Source: CADCTB01 sp035494015 | Lineage (GTDB): Bacteria > Actinomycetota > Acidimicrobiia > Acidimicrobiales > AC-14 | NCBI GenBank assembly: GCA_035494015.1 | Contig: DATJHJ010000051.1 | Location: 1 to 29,577, forward strand | Length of the DNA stretch: 29,577 nucleotides | Direction of reading: 5' to 3' | Shown here: positions 1-7,468 of the stretch, piece by piece | How positions within the stretch are numbered: position 1 is the first letter of the stretch | Layout of the letters: each line of letters begins with the position of its first letter | Program-made: the position numbers and the translations under genes | Notes under the pieces: generated by a model | Told to the model about the DNA's origin: nothing | Databases searched by the model: none | What the model saw: the letters and a program-made list of their open reading frames with translations, nothing else

Positions 1-566
1 GTGGTCGTCTGCAGGGAGACGGTGGTTTGCGGGGCGCCGCTCGAGGTCGTGGTAGTGCAGAAGCCGAGGGTGGTCGAGGTGGTGGTCTGACCCGGGCCGA
101 GGGTGGTCGAGGTGGTCGGGGGCACGAACACGGTCGAGCTCGTCGGCTGGCACGGGACGGTCGTGGTCGAGGTGTCGCCGATGCAGGGCGGGAGGGTGGT
201 CGACGTGGTCGACGCGGTCGGCGGGCCCGTGCCGGTCGTGCTGGTGCTCGGGGCGACGCTGGTGGACGTGGTGCTCGACCCGGGAGTCGTCGGCCCGGAG
301 CAACCGAACGACTGCAACAGCGCGGCGACGACGGTGGTCGCCTGCGGGAACGAGGCCAACCGGGCCTGAACCGAGCGCAGCGCGTCGCAGACACGTCCCC
401 GCACGGTCGGGTCCAGTTGGCCGACCGTGGCGAAGGCGCCGACATTGGGCGTTTGCGCGTCGCCCATCGTGGCGTGCAGGAACACGAGGCCGGTCACGAC
501 GACCAGCGCCCACACGGCGTTCCGCCCACGACCTCGCCGGGCACCGCCAGCACCGTAGGGGTCCAT
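1..566 (-). CDS. Thr/Ser/Pro-rich secreted or membrane-anchored protein (C-terminus beyond window)
   Basis: Leftward frame open from an ATG at 566 to the window edge, so the 3' end is missing. GGAGGGCGGC directly precedes the ATG and looks like a ribosome binding site. The N-terminus is basic (MDPYGAGGARRGRGRN), followed by a hydrophobic segment at about residues 17-33 that could be a signal peptide or anchor. A compact stretch to about residue 95 contains two Cys. From about residue 95 onward the protein is almost entirely Thr, Ser, Pro and Gly, with recurring TTSTTLG-like units, the composition of a cell-wall-spanning or glycosylated linker. It lies 32 nt downstream of the EamA permease stop and may share its transcript. 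No family was recognised. The reading frame is supported by the consistent repeat translation and the start site. Confidence 0.6.
   Translation of the reverse strand, partial: MDPYGAGGARRGRGRNAVWALVVVTGLVFLHATMGDAQTPNVGAFATVGQLDPTVRGRVCDALRSVQARLASFPQATTVVAALLQSFGCSGPTTPGSSTTSTSVAPSTSTTGTGPPTASTTSTTLPPCIGDTSTTTVPCQPTSSTVFVPPTTSTTLGPGQTTTSTTLGFCTTTTSSGAPQTTVSLQTT
63..116. repeat. 21-bp direct repeat, 33-bp period, within Thr-rich coding region
   Basis: The same 21 bases occur at 63-83 and 96-116, and shorter degenerate copies of GGTCGAGGTGGT-like units surround them. On the minus strand they encode TTSTTLG-type units of the Thr-rich linker. The exact repeat probably reflects recent slippage or duplication inside a low-complexity coding region. 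Confidence 0.6.
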
Positions 567-598
567 GCCGCCCTCCGCCTCGATTGACCGTGCCCAGC

Positions 599-1435
599 CT
601 ATCCGCCGGCCGGGACCGGCTCGGCGAAGCGGGCCAGGGCGATGGATGCGCCGACCGTGACCGCGAAGCCGATCACGGCGACCGGAGCCAGACCCGGCCG
701 GGCGCGGTCGCCGAGCCAGGCCACGCCGACGGCGGCGGGCAGGACCGTCTCGACGGAGAACATGACCGCGGCGACGATCGTGACGTTGCCCCGCTGGAGG
801 GAACGAGCGAAGAGCACGGTCGCCAGCAGCCCGTAGACCACGATGGCGTAGGGCAGCGGGTCGGTGAACACCCGGGTCCAGGGATCAGGCACGGCGAAGG
901 CCCGAGCGGCGATGCCCACCGCCCCATAGCCCACGCCCGCTCCCGCGGCCAGCAGCGCGGCCCCGTGCTCGTTCCCGGCCCGGATGGGAACGAACGACGC
1001 CAGCGCGAGGCCGACCGCGCCGGCCAACAGCAGCGCCGGTCCCGGTTCGCCCAGGGCGGCGGCGTGCTCCGGCTCGCCGGCCAGTGCCAGGAGGACGAGC
1101 CCCACGACGAGGCCGACGAGGGCCCGGCGCTCCCGCGGCGCCAGCCGAGCGTGCAGCAGCACGCCGGCGGCCAGCGCGGTCACGCCGACGCTGCTCGCCA
1201 CGGCCGATTGCACGACGAACAGCGGCAGCGTCCGCAGGGCGAACACGGAGGCGACGAACCCGAGCAGGTCGAGCCCCAGGCCGCAGGCGTAGCGCCACTG
1301 GCCGACCAGGCGGGCGATGAGCACGAGGTCGAGCTGCTCGCTGGGCGTCGACGCCGATGCGGCGACGGACTGGAGGATGGAGCCGAAGCCGTAGGACACC
1401 GCGGCGACAAGGGCGGCGGCCAGCCCGAGGATCAT
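599..1435 (-). CDS. EamA/DMT-superfamily permease
   Basis: A 278-residue, very hydrophobic protein beginning MILGLAAALVAAVSYGFGS, with about 9-10 predicted transmembrane helices and almost no extended soluble region. The N-terminal helix with a tryptophan/glycine-poor start, the two-halves layout and the length fit the drug/metabolite transporter (EamA) superfamily; the substrate cannot be told. The frame stays open 104 codons upstream, but that extension is Arg/Pro/Gly shadow sequence. The ATG at 1435 overlaps the TGA of the upstream hydrolase (ATGA, 1432-1435), which fixes the start and indicates translational coupling. It is the fourth gene of the leftward run that begins with the nitrite reductase, but no functional link with nitrite is evident. 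Confidence 0.82.
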   Translation of the reverse strand: MILGLAAALVAAVSYGFGSILQSVAASASTPSEQLDLVLIARLVGQWRYACGLGLDLLGFVASVFALRTLPLFVVQSAVASSVGVTALAAGVLLHARLAPRERRALVGLVVGLVLLALAGEPEHAAALGEPGPALLLAGAVGLALASFVPIRAGNEHGAALLAAGAGVGYGAVGIAARAFAVPDPWTRVFTDPLPYAIVVYGLLATVLFARSLQRGNVTIVAAVMFSVETVLPAAVGVAWLGDRARPGLAPVAVIGFAVTVGASIALARFAEPVPAGG

Positions 1436-2127
1436 CGAGGGGTCGACTGGGCCAGAGCACGGCGGATCACGCCGGCGACGAGTCGCGGGTGGGTGCGGTG
1501 AAGCTGGTGGCCCCCGGCGACGGACACCAGCTCCGCATTCGGCAGTCGCTCGGCCAGGCGCCGGGCGGTGGCAGGTGGGACCACGCGGTCCCTCGTCCCG
1601 GCGATCACCGTCGCCGGTGTGGTGATGCGCTCGAGGGCGTCGAGGACCGCGGGCAGGTCGCGCACCAGCGACGTCTGCTCGGTCAGAAAGGCGAGCAGCG
1701 CGGCCGGCGCCCGGCGCGCCGGCCGCCGGCCCACCCGGGCGCCCCACCGGTCGGCGACAGAGCCGACGGCGGGATGGGCCAACGCCCGGTCGACCCAGGT
1801 GATGGCGCCCGGTCCCACCGACCCGACGAGGACGAGTCCCCGGGTGAGCTCGGGCCGGGCGAGGGCGAGCGACAAGGCCACGCTGCCGGCCCAGCTGTGG
1901 CCGACGATCAGCGCCGGCCCGGGCCCCCCGTCGAGGTGGCGGCCGAGCCAGCGGACATTGGCGGCGAGACCGCCGGCAGGAAGCGGGTTGTTGCCGTAGC
2001 CGGGCCGGTCAGGGGCGAGGGCGACGACGGAAGGGCCGAGGGCGTCGATGACCCGGCGCCACTCCTTGCCGCTCCCCGGCTGCCCGTGCAACAGCACGAC
2101 GGGATCGTTGTCGCCGGCCCTTTCCAC
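1432..2127 (-). CDS. alpha/beta-fold hydrolase
   Basis: A 231-residue protein with the alpha/beta hydrolase signatures in order: the HG oxyanion region (LLHGQPGSG, residues 12-20), the nucleophile elbow GHSWAG with Ser78, the acidic residue in GTRDRVVP and the catalytic His in GGHQLHRTHP near the C-terminus. It is short for the family and lacks a long cap, so the cap domain is small. The start is a GTG at 2127. An in-frame stop lies at 2155-2157 and no other ATG/GTG precedes the HG motif, although no good Shine-Dalgarno sequence is visible. An ATG at 2129 belongs to another frame. The 3' end overlaps the EamA permease start by four bases. Substrate unknown; ester, epoxide or haloalkane hydrolysis are all possible. 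Confidence 0.85.
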   Translation of the reverse strand: MERAGDNDPVVLLHGQPGSGKEWRRVIDALGPSVVALAPDRPGYGNNPLPAGGLAANVRWLGRHLDGGPGPALIVGHSWAGSVALSLALARPELTRGLVLVGSVGPGAITWVDRALAHPAVGSVADRWGARVGRRPARRAPAALLAFLTEQTSLVRDLPAVLDALERITTPATVIAGTRDRVVPPATARRLAERLPNAELVSVAGGHQLHRTHPRLVAGVIRRALAQSTPR

Positions 2128-2164
2128 ATACGAACGGTACGGGCAGTACGGCCCCTACTGGCCC

Positions 2165-3031
2165 TCAGGCCTGGGCCAGCACGGGGACCTGCTCGACGGG
2201 CGAGGGCACGACGGCGGCGGCCACGTCCGCCGTCGGGCCCGATCTCGCCGTCCGGCCGGCATAGGCGTAGCCGAGGCCGATGAGCAGGCCGCCCCCGACG
2301 ATGTTGCCCGGGACGGTCCAGGCCAGGTTGCGGAACAGGTCGCCCCAGTTGGCGTGACCCTCGAAGATGCCAAGCCCGAAGAGCGTCATGTTGGCGACGG
2401 AGTGCTCGAAGCCGGAGGCAATGAAGGCGAACAGGGCCCACCACAGCACGACGAGCTTGCCCGCGTCGCTACGGGTCCGGCCGGCCATCCAAAGGGCGAG
2501 GCACACCAGGGCGTTGCACAGGACCGATCGCCAGAACAACTGGCCCCCCGTCGCCGCGTTCTTGGCGTCGACGATCGACTTGACCAGTGCCTCCGCTGGG
2601 CCCAGCTTGCCCGGAGCTGCCCCGGTCGCCATCGTGCCGCCGGCGTTGACCATCGCCGCGAACCCGAGCGAGCCGACGAGGTTGCCGAACAGGGAGGCCG
2701 CCCACACCGCGGCGAGCTCGCCGGCAGTGACCGTTCCCGCCGCCAGCCCCTGCAGCATGTACATCACGTTGCCGGTGAACAGCTCGGCGCCTGCGAACAC
2801 CACCAGGGTGAGGGCGATCCCGAACACCGACCCCTGCACGAGCTTGGTGGCCGGCGACTTCCCGGCGGCCAGCGGGCCGGCCACGCTCAGCAGCAGGACG
2901 ACGGCCACGCCCACGTACGCGCCGGCAAAGGCGGCGTTGACCATGTACTTCGGCAGGCGACGGACCTGCTGGGCCTTCGCCTCGGCGAGGACCGCCGAAT
3001 CGTCGAGGGCCTCGGGCACAGGGATGGGCAT
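2165..3031 (-). CDS. formate/nitrite transporter (FNT) family channel, probably nitrite
   Basis: A 288-residue protein with six predicted membrane helices. FNT hallmarks are visible: AFAGAYVG in helix 1, the FAGAELFTGN signature after helix 2, and GFEHSVANM with the central pore His and Asn in the second half. FNT proteins are pentameric channels for formate, nitrite or hydrosulfide. Lying 47 nt downstream of a siroheme nitrite/sulfite reductase on the same strand, nitrite import (NirC-like) is the simplest inference. Hydrosulfide would fit if the reductase used sulfite. The ATG at 3031 has GAGGAG four bases upstream. The C-terminal 25 residues are Ala/Pro/Val-rich and probably cytoplasmic. 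Confidence 0.9.
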   Translation of the reverse strand: MPIPVPEALDDSAVLAEAKAQQVRRLPKYMVNAAFAGAYVGVAVVLLLSVAGPLAAGKSPATKLVQGSVFGIALTLVVFAGAELFTGNVMYMLQGLAAGTVTAGELAAVWAASLFGNLVGSLGFAAMVNAGGTMATGAAPGKLGPAEALVKSIVDAKNAATGGQLFWRSVLCNALVCLALWMAGRTRSDAGKLVVLWWALFAFIASGFEHSVANMTLFGLGIFEGHANWGDLFRNLAWTVPGNIVGGGLLIGLGYAYAGRTARSGPTADVAAAVVPSPVEQVPVLAQA

Positions 3032-3078
3032 GGCGCTCCTCTAGCTCGTTTCGCTTGACGGGTGGTACGGGTGGACCT

Positions 3079-4767
3079 TCACGGGCCGACGGCGGCCGCG
3101 GCCAGCACTCGCTGGGCATCGTCGTCCGGCGCCTCGGGGCCGCTTCCCCAGCGCCCGTGCATCACCGTTTCGATGTGGGCGGCGAAGGCTCGGTGGCCGA
3201 CCCGGTTCACGGTCTGGCCCAGGGTCTCGCCCCCGTGGCGCATGGACTCCCAGATGCCGACCACGACCTCGACCGCGGCAGGCACGTCGGCGGCGCCGAC
3301 TCGGCCCACCACCTCGCCGACCACGTGGGACCCCAGGTCGGCGCCGAGGAAGAGCTGGTAGCCATCGATGGCGCGCTCGCCGATCTTGACCTTGGCCCCG
3401 GCCAGGCCGATGTCGCCGACCTGGTGCTGGGCGCACGAGTTCGGGCAGCCGGACACGTGGACCCGCAGCGACGAGTTCCGCCCGAGGGCCGGGCTTTCCA
3501 GCAACGTCATCCCGGCGGCGGGCGCCGCGGTGATGCCGAGGGCGCACACGGCCGAGCCGGTGCACGCCCGCACGGCGGCCACGTGGGCCTCACCGAGCAG
3601 GTACAGGCCGCGAGCGACGAGGGCGGTGCGGATCTTGCTCACTGCGTCGATAGGGACGTTGCGCAGCACCACGTTCTGGTCGCGGCTGAGGTTCAGGAAC
3701 CCGTCGCCGTAGCGCTCGGCCAGGTCGCCGAGGGCGTCGAAGTCGGCCCCGCACAGGTCGCCCATGGGGATGTCGACGGTCACGAGGGCGAACCCGGCCC
3801 GCCGCTGGGGCCGGACGCCGACCGACCAGCCGCCGGGGGGCACGAGCCGGAGGATGTCCACCCGGTCGTCGGCGTCGAGGATCTCCACCGGCGGGGGCGC
3901 GGGGTGGACCCGGGCGCGGGCCAGCAGGAAGGCCTCCTCCCACGCGCCGCGGAAACCGTCCTCGCCGAGCTTCTCGAGCACGAACTTCATCCGTCCCCGG
4001 GCTGGGGCGTCGAGCTCCCCGTAGGCGATGAAGACCTCGATCAGCGCTTCGGCCGCGGCGGCCACGTCGGCGCGTGACACGAAGTCGGCCAGCTTCACGG
4101 CCAGCCGGGGCGACTTGCCCAGGCTCCCGGCGCCCCACAGCTCGTAGCCGGCCTCGCCATCGCGGACGACGGAGACGAAGCCGCCGTCGTTGAGCAGGGC
4201 GTCCTCCCGGCAGCGAGGGGACCCGCCGAAGGTGAGGTTGAGACGGCTCGGCAACTCGCAGTTGAGGGTGGCCGAGCGAGCCAGGATGGCGTCGGAGACG
4301 GCTCGGGCGTCGGGGAGGCAGTCGAAGGGCTCGTCCAGGCTGACGCCCGCGTCCTCCGAGCACATGACGTTGCGCATGGTGTGCCCGCACGCCGAGCGGG
4401 TGGTGAGGCCGATCCGCGCCACCTTCTCCAGGACCTCGGGAACCCGGCGGTCGGGCACCCAGTGCAGCTCGACGTTCTGGCGGGTGGTGAGGTGCAACCA
4501 GTCGTTGCCGCACGACCGGGCGAGGCGGGCCAGGCCGTGGGCCTGCACGGCGGGCAGGACGCCACCGGGGAGGCGGACCCGGATCATGAACACGTGGTCC
4601 TGCTCCTGGGCGCACACGCCGAAGGTCTTGAGGGCGTAGCGCTCCTCGGGCGACAGCCAACCGTCGCCCTCGGCCGCCAGCCTGTCGATGTCCACCGGCA
4701 GGCCGGCTCGCTTGGCGGCCGGGATGTTGGGCGGGGCCATGCCGACAGTGAAGCGAACGGGCGTCAC
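3079..4767 (-). CDS. nirA: ferredoxin-dependent nitrite/sulfite reductase (siroheme, 4Fe-4S)
   Basis: A 562-residue one-chain assimilatory reductase of the NirA/SirA family, which reduces nitrite to ammonia (or sulfite to sulfide) with six electrons from ferredoxin. It has the usual two ferredoxin-like half-domain repeats (FMIRVRLPGG and TTRQNVELHW; then FLNLSRDQNVVLRNV). The cluster/siroheme ligands are CTGSAVC (Cys402, Cys408) and CPNSC (Cys441, Cys445), matching Cx5C and Cx3C. At the place where mycobacterial SirA has a Tyr cross-linked to a Cys, this protein reads FGVCAQEQ and ACGHTMRN, so neither residue is kept as such. The neighbouring FNT channel and divergent NnaR-like regulator favour nitrite. 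The GTG at 4767 gives the longest frame; an in-frame ATG at 4740 is a serious alternative because a GlnR-like box overlaps the GTG. Neither has a clear Shine-Dalgarno sequence. Confidence 0.88.
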   Translation of the reverse strand: MTPVRFTVGMAPPNIPAAKRAGLPVDIDRLAAEGDGWLSPEERYALKTFGVCAQEQDHVFMIRVRLPGGVLPAVQAHGLARLARSCGNDWLHLTTRQNVELHWVPDRRVPEVLEKVARIGLTTRSACGHTMRNVMCSEDAGVSLDEPFDCLPDARAVSDAILARSATLNCELPSRLNLTFGGSPRCREDALLNDGGFVSVVRDGEAGYELWGAGSLGKSPRLAVKLADFVSRADVAAAAEALIEVFIAYGELDAPARGRMKFVLEKLGEDGFRGAWEEAFLLARARVHPAPPPVEILDADDRVDILRLVPPGGWSVGVRPQRRAGFALVTVDIPMGDLCGADFDALGDLAERYGDGFLNLSRDQNVVLRNVPIDAVSKIRTALVARGLYLLGEAHVAAVRACTGSAVCALGITAAPAAGMTLLESPALGRNSSLRVHVSGCPNSCAQHQVGDIGLAGAKVKIGERAIDGYQLFLGADLGSHVVGEVVGRVGAADVPAAVEVVVGIWESMRHGGETLGQTVNRVGHRAFAAHIETVMHGRWGSGPEAPDDDAQRVLAAAAVGP

Positions 4768-4789
4768 GCCGCGGTTGCCGACGTGTCAA
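4763..4789 (-). promoter_or_regulatory. GlnR-box-like array of three half-sites
   Basis: On the minus strand the sequence reads TTGAC-N6-GCAAC-N6-GTGAC, three half-sites at an exact 11-bp period. The Streptomyces GlnR consensus is gTnAC-N6-GaAAC-N6, repeated, and GlnR is known there to control nitrite reductase and nnaR. The array sits between the reductase and the divergent NnaR-like gene, where such a site would be expected. A fourth half-site is not recognisable. The GTG of the last half-site is also the outer start candidate of the reductase. The match is by eye and could be chance. Confidence 0.4.
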
Positions 4790-4860
4790 CGGAAGGCGAC
4801 GGATCGCGCACAAGCCCGCGGGAGGTGCTGTGAGATCGGGGTCAGGCGGCTGTCAGCAAG

Positions 4861-4898
4861 CGTTCTTCGAGCGGCTACGCCACGCGAACGGCGCGTTC
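4861..4898. promoter_or_regulatory. candidate operator: two short inverted repeats upstream of nnaR-like gene
   Basis: GAACG-GCG-CGTTC (4886-4898) is a perfect 5-bp-arm inverted repeat. Twenty-five bp upstream lies CGTTC-TTC-GAGCG (4861-4873), matching 4 of 5 in its arms. They lie 29-66 bp before the regulator's ATG, a plausible place for autoregulation or for a promoter. The arms are short in a GC-rich region, so this is weak evidence. Confidence 0.2.
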
Positions 4899-4926
4899 AC
4901 CCGGCTCGGGGACGGTGTCGGTAGTG

Positions 4927-6051
4927 ATGGCGCTGCGACCTCTCGAGGGCTTTGTGGTCGGCGTCACCGCCGACCGGCGGTCCGCCGAGCAGGCGGAGCT
5001 ACTGGAGCGGCGCGGCGCCTCCGTCGTCCACGGCCCGACGATCCGGACGCTGTACCTGGCCTCGGACGACGACCTCCGCAAGGCGACCGAGGAGGTGATC
5101 GACGCCCCGCCGGACTACCTGGTAGCCACGACGGGCATCGGCGTCCGGGCCTGGTTCGAGACCGCCGCCAGCTGGGGCCTGGGCGACCAGCTCCTCGCCA
5201 GCCTCGGCCCGGCCAAAGCGGTGGCACGCGGTCCCAAGGCCGGCGCCGCCCTCCAGGCCGCCGGCGTGGCCGTCTGGGCCCGGTCCCCCACCGAGCAGCT
5301 CGACGGACTGGTCGAGATCTTGGTGGGCGAGGATCTCGAAGGGCAGCGGGTCGTGATCCAGGAGGACGGCGCGCCCCGGCCCGAGCTGGAGGACCTGCTC
5401 GCCGGCCTCGGCGCCTCGGTCCTGCGCGTGCCGGTGTACCGCTGGCGGCTCCCGGAGGACCACAGCCTGGCCCTGCGACTGATCGACGGCGCCGTCGACG
5501 GGAGCGTCGACGCCATCACCTTCACCAGCGCGCCGGCCGTCCACAACCTGTTCGCCATGGCCCGGTCAGCCGGGGTCGACCAGAGCCTGCGCCACGCCTG
5601 CAACAACGGCGTGGTGGCCACCTGCGTCGGCCCCGTGTGCGCCGAGGGGGCGCGGGCCGAAGGGATCACCGCCCCGATCGCCCCCGACCTGGGCCGGCTG
5701 GGGCTGATGATCAGGGTGCTGAGCAACCACCTCGAGGGCCAGCGCCGGACCTACCGCCGGGAGGAGAGGGAGCTGACCGTGCAGGGCGCCCTCGTCGTGT
5801 CGGGAGAGGACCGCGCCGTGTTCACCCCCAAGGAGCGGATGGTGTTCGAGGTCTTGGCTGCCGCGCCCCCGGGGGCGGTCGTCTCCCGAGCCGCCCTGCT
5901 GGAACGGGGCTGGGGCTCGGCGGCCACGGACGCCCACGTGCTCGAGGTCACGGTCGGGCGCCTCCGCCGCCGGCTGGGCCTGTTCGGCGCCGCCATCGCC
6001 GTCGTCCCCGGGCGGGGCTACCGCCTGGACCTCTCCGGCCCGCCCGCCTGA
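4927..6051 (+). CDS. nnaR: NnaR-like regulator: uroporphyrinogen-III synthase (HemD) domain fused to OmpR/PhoB-type winged helix
   Basis: A 374-residue two-domain protein. Residues 1 to about 255 form a HemD-type uroporphyrinogen-III synthase domain (PLEGFVVGVTADRR start; TTGIGVRAWFETA; TFTSAPAVHNLF). Residues about 296-372 form a C-terminal winged helix of the OmpR/PhoB type (TPKERMVFEVLAA; VTVGRLRRRLG; VPGRGYRLDL). This fusion is known from actinobacteria, where NnaR acts with GlnR to activate nitrate/nitrite assimilation genes. Its divergent position next to a nitrite reductase and an FNT channel fits that role. Whether the HemD domain still makes uroporphyrinogen III, the siroheme precursor, or only senses a tetrapyrrole-related ligand cannot be told. 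ATG at 4927 gives the usual family N-terminus; in-frame GTGs at 4915 and 4924 are alternatives, with GGGGA at 4908-4912. Confidence 0.85.
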   Translation: MALRPLEGFVVGVTADRRSAEQAELLERRGASVVHGPTIRTLYLASDDDLRKATEEVIDAPPDYLVATTGIGVRAWFETAASWGLGDQLLASLGPAKAVARGPKAGAALQAAGVAVWARSPTEQLDGLVEILVGEDLEGQRVVIQEDGAPRPELEDLLAGLGASVLRVPVYRWRLPEDHSLALRLIDGAVDGSVDAITFTSAPAVHNLFAMARSAGVDQSLRHACNNGVVATCVGPVCAEGARAEGITAPIAPDLGRLGLMIRVLSNHLEGQRRTYRREERELTVQGALVVSGEDRAVFTPKERMVFEVLAAAPPGAVVSRAALLERGWGSAATDAHVLEVTVGRLRRRLGLFGAAIAVVPGRGYRLDLSGPPA

Positions 6052-6060
6052 GCGGATTTC

Positions 6061-6118
6061 CGTTACAGGGGCGACCTTTCGCGTCCGATGGATGCGTAAC
6101 GAACCAGCACTTGGGAGG
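6061..6118 (+). promoter_or_regulatory. leader of the oxoamine-synthase gene: CGTTAC/GTAACG inverted repeat and strong ribosome binding site
   Basis: The 74-bp gap after nnaR contains CGTTAC (6061-6066) and its inverted copy GTAACG (6096-6101), possibly an operator or chance. GGGAGG at 6113-6118 lies 7 nt before TTG at 6126 and decides that non-canonical start, because no ATG or GTG with a comparable site is present. Confidence 0.4.
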
Positions 6119-6125
6119 TGCCCCC

Positions 6126-7466
6126 TTGACCGACGGCTTGCTCCGCCACGACCTGGAGTGGTTGCCCAGCGCGCCCGGCGAACCACCCGCCCGGCGCCGG
6201 CAGAGTGACGCCTGGCTGGAGCGGTGGCTCGACACGTGCAACGACCTGGCCCGGCTGCGGGCGACGAACCCCATGCTCGACGCCGTCATCGACGAGATCG
6301 ACGGCCGGCGCATCCGCATCGGCGACCACTGGCTGTCCGACTTCGCCTCCTGCAACTACCTCGGCTTCGACCTCGAGCCGGAGATCATCGCCTCCATCAT
6401 CGAGCCCGTTCTCAAATGGGGTACCCACCCCAGCTGGTCCCGCCTGCTCGGCAGCCCCGTGCTCTACGAGCAGATCGAGTCCGAGCTCACCGACCTCCTC
6501 GGCGCCCCCGACACCCTGCTGCTGCCGACCATCACCCACATCCACATGTCCGTGATCCCGGTCCTGGCCGGCGGGGGGACGATCTTCCTCGACCGCCGGG
6601 CCCACAAGACCATCTACGACGGGACCAAGATCGCCAGCAGCAACGGCGCCCGCGTCCAGCGCTACGAGCACGACGACCTGGGCCACCTGGAGGAGCTGCT
6701 GAAGGCTGCTCCCGGCGGTTCCCGACTGATCTGCATGGACGGCGTCAACAGCATGACCGGCAACGCCCCCGACCTCCACGCCTTCGCCGAGCTGGCCCGC
6801 GACCACGACGCCCTGCTCTATGTCGACGACGCCCACGGCTTCGGCGTGATCGGCGAGCGCACCGCCGACGAGCCGTGCGACTGGGGCAGCCGGGGCAACA
6901 GCATCGTCCGCCACATGGGCGAGACCTACGACAACGTCATCCTGATCGGCGGGTTCTCGAAGGCGTACTCGTCGCTGCTGGCCTTTATCGCCCTGCCCAC
7001 CCGGGTCAAGAACGTGCTGAAGATCGCCGCTCCGCCGTACCTCTACTCGGGCCCCTCGCCGGTCGCCTCCCTGGCCACGGCCATGGCCGGCTTGGAGGTC
7101 AACGCCCTCCGCGGTGACGAGATCCGCGCCGACCTGCACGCCAAGACCAAGCGGGTCCTCGACCGCATGGGTGAGCTGGACCTGGCCACCCCGAACACCT
7201 CGGGCTTCCCCATCATCGAGATCCCCGTCGGCGACCCGGACCGGATCGACGAGGTCGGCCGGTTCCTCTTCGACCGGGGCATCTACGTCACCCTGGCCGC
7301 CTTCCCGCTCGTCCCCCGCCACGAGGTCGGCTTCCGCATCCAGGTCACCGCGGCCAACACCGACGAGGACATCGACCTGCTGCTCACCGTCCTCGAAGAG
7401 GCGGTCGACCGGTTCGACCTGGCCGGCGTGTACGGCGAGCGGGCCCCCTCGGCCGCCCAGGTCTGA
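6126..7466 (+). CDS. PLP-dependent alpha-oxoamine synthase-like enzyme (AONS/serine palmitoyltransferase/CqsA family)
   Basis: A 446-residue fold-type I PLP enzyme. Seen in order: NYLGF; SRLLGSPVLYEQIE, corresponding to the substrate-binding loop of 8-amino-7-oxononanoate synthases; RAHKTIYDG; DDAHGFGVIG (PLP pyridine Asp and His); and GGFSKAYSS with the presumed Schiff-base Lys279. Family members condense an amino acid with an acyl-CoA or acyl-ACP to an alpha-amino ketone (biotin precursor, 3-ketosphinganine, CAI-1 autoinducer, 5-aminolevulinate). The canonical GTGxSR loop is replaced by THPSWSR, so it is not a typical BioF. No biotin genes are adjacent; instead an MFS transporter follows after 2 nt, which suggests the product or a derivative is exported. 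The start is TTG at 6126 with GGGAGG 7 nt upstream; the frame remains open upstream through the region of nnaR but that is shadow sequence. Confidence 0.85.
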   Translation: MTDGLLRHDLEWLPSAPGEPPARRRQSDAWLERWLDTCNDLARLRATNPMLDAVIDEIDGRRIRIGDHWLSDFASCNYLGFDLEPEIIASIIEPVLKWGTHPSWSRLLGSPVLYEQIESELTDLLGAPDTLLLPTITHIHMSVIPVLAGGGTIFLDRRAHKTIYDGTKIASSNGARVQRYEHDDLGHLEELLKAAPGGSRLICMDGVNSMTGNAPDLHAFAELARDHDALLYVDDAHGFGVIGERTADEPCDWGSRGNSIVRHMGETYDNVILIGGFSKAYSSLLAFIALPTRVKNVLKIAAPPYLYSGPSPVASLATAMAGLEVNALRGDEIRADLHAKTKRVLDRMGELDLATPNTSGFPIIEIPVGDPDRIDEVGRFLFDRGIYVTLAAFPLVPRHEVGFRIQVTAANTDEDIDLLLTVLEEAVDRFDLAGVYGERAPSAAQV

Positions 7467-7468
7467 CC

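Noticed and set aside
4830..6125. Fusion of a long N-terminal region to the PLP enzyme
   Set aside because: The upstream part is another frame of the nnaR-like gene; GGGAGG and TTG at 6126 give a proper start.
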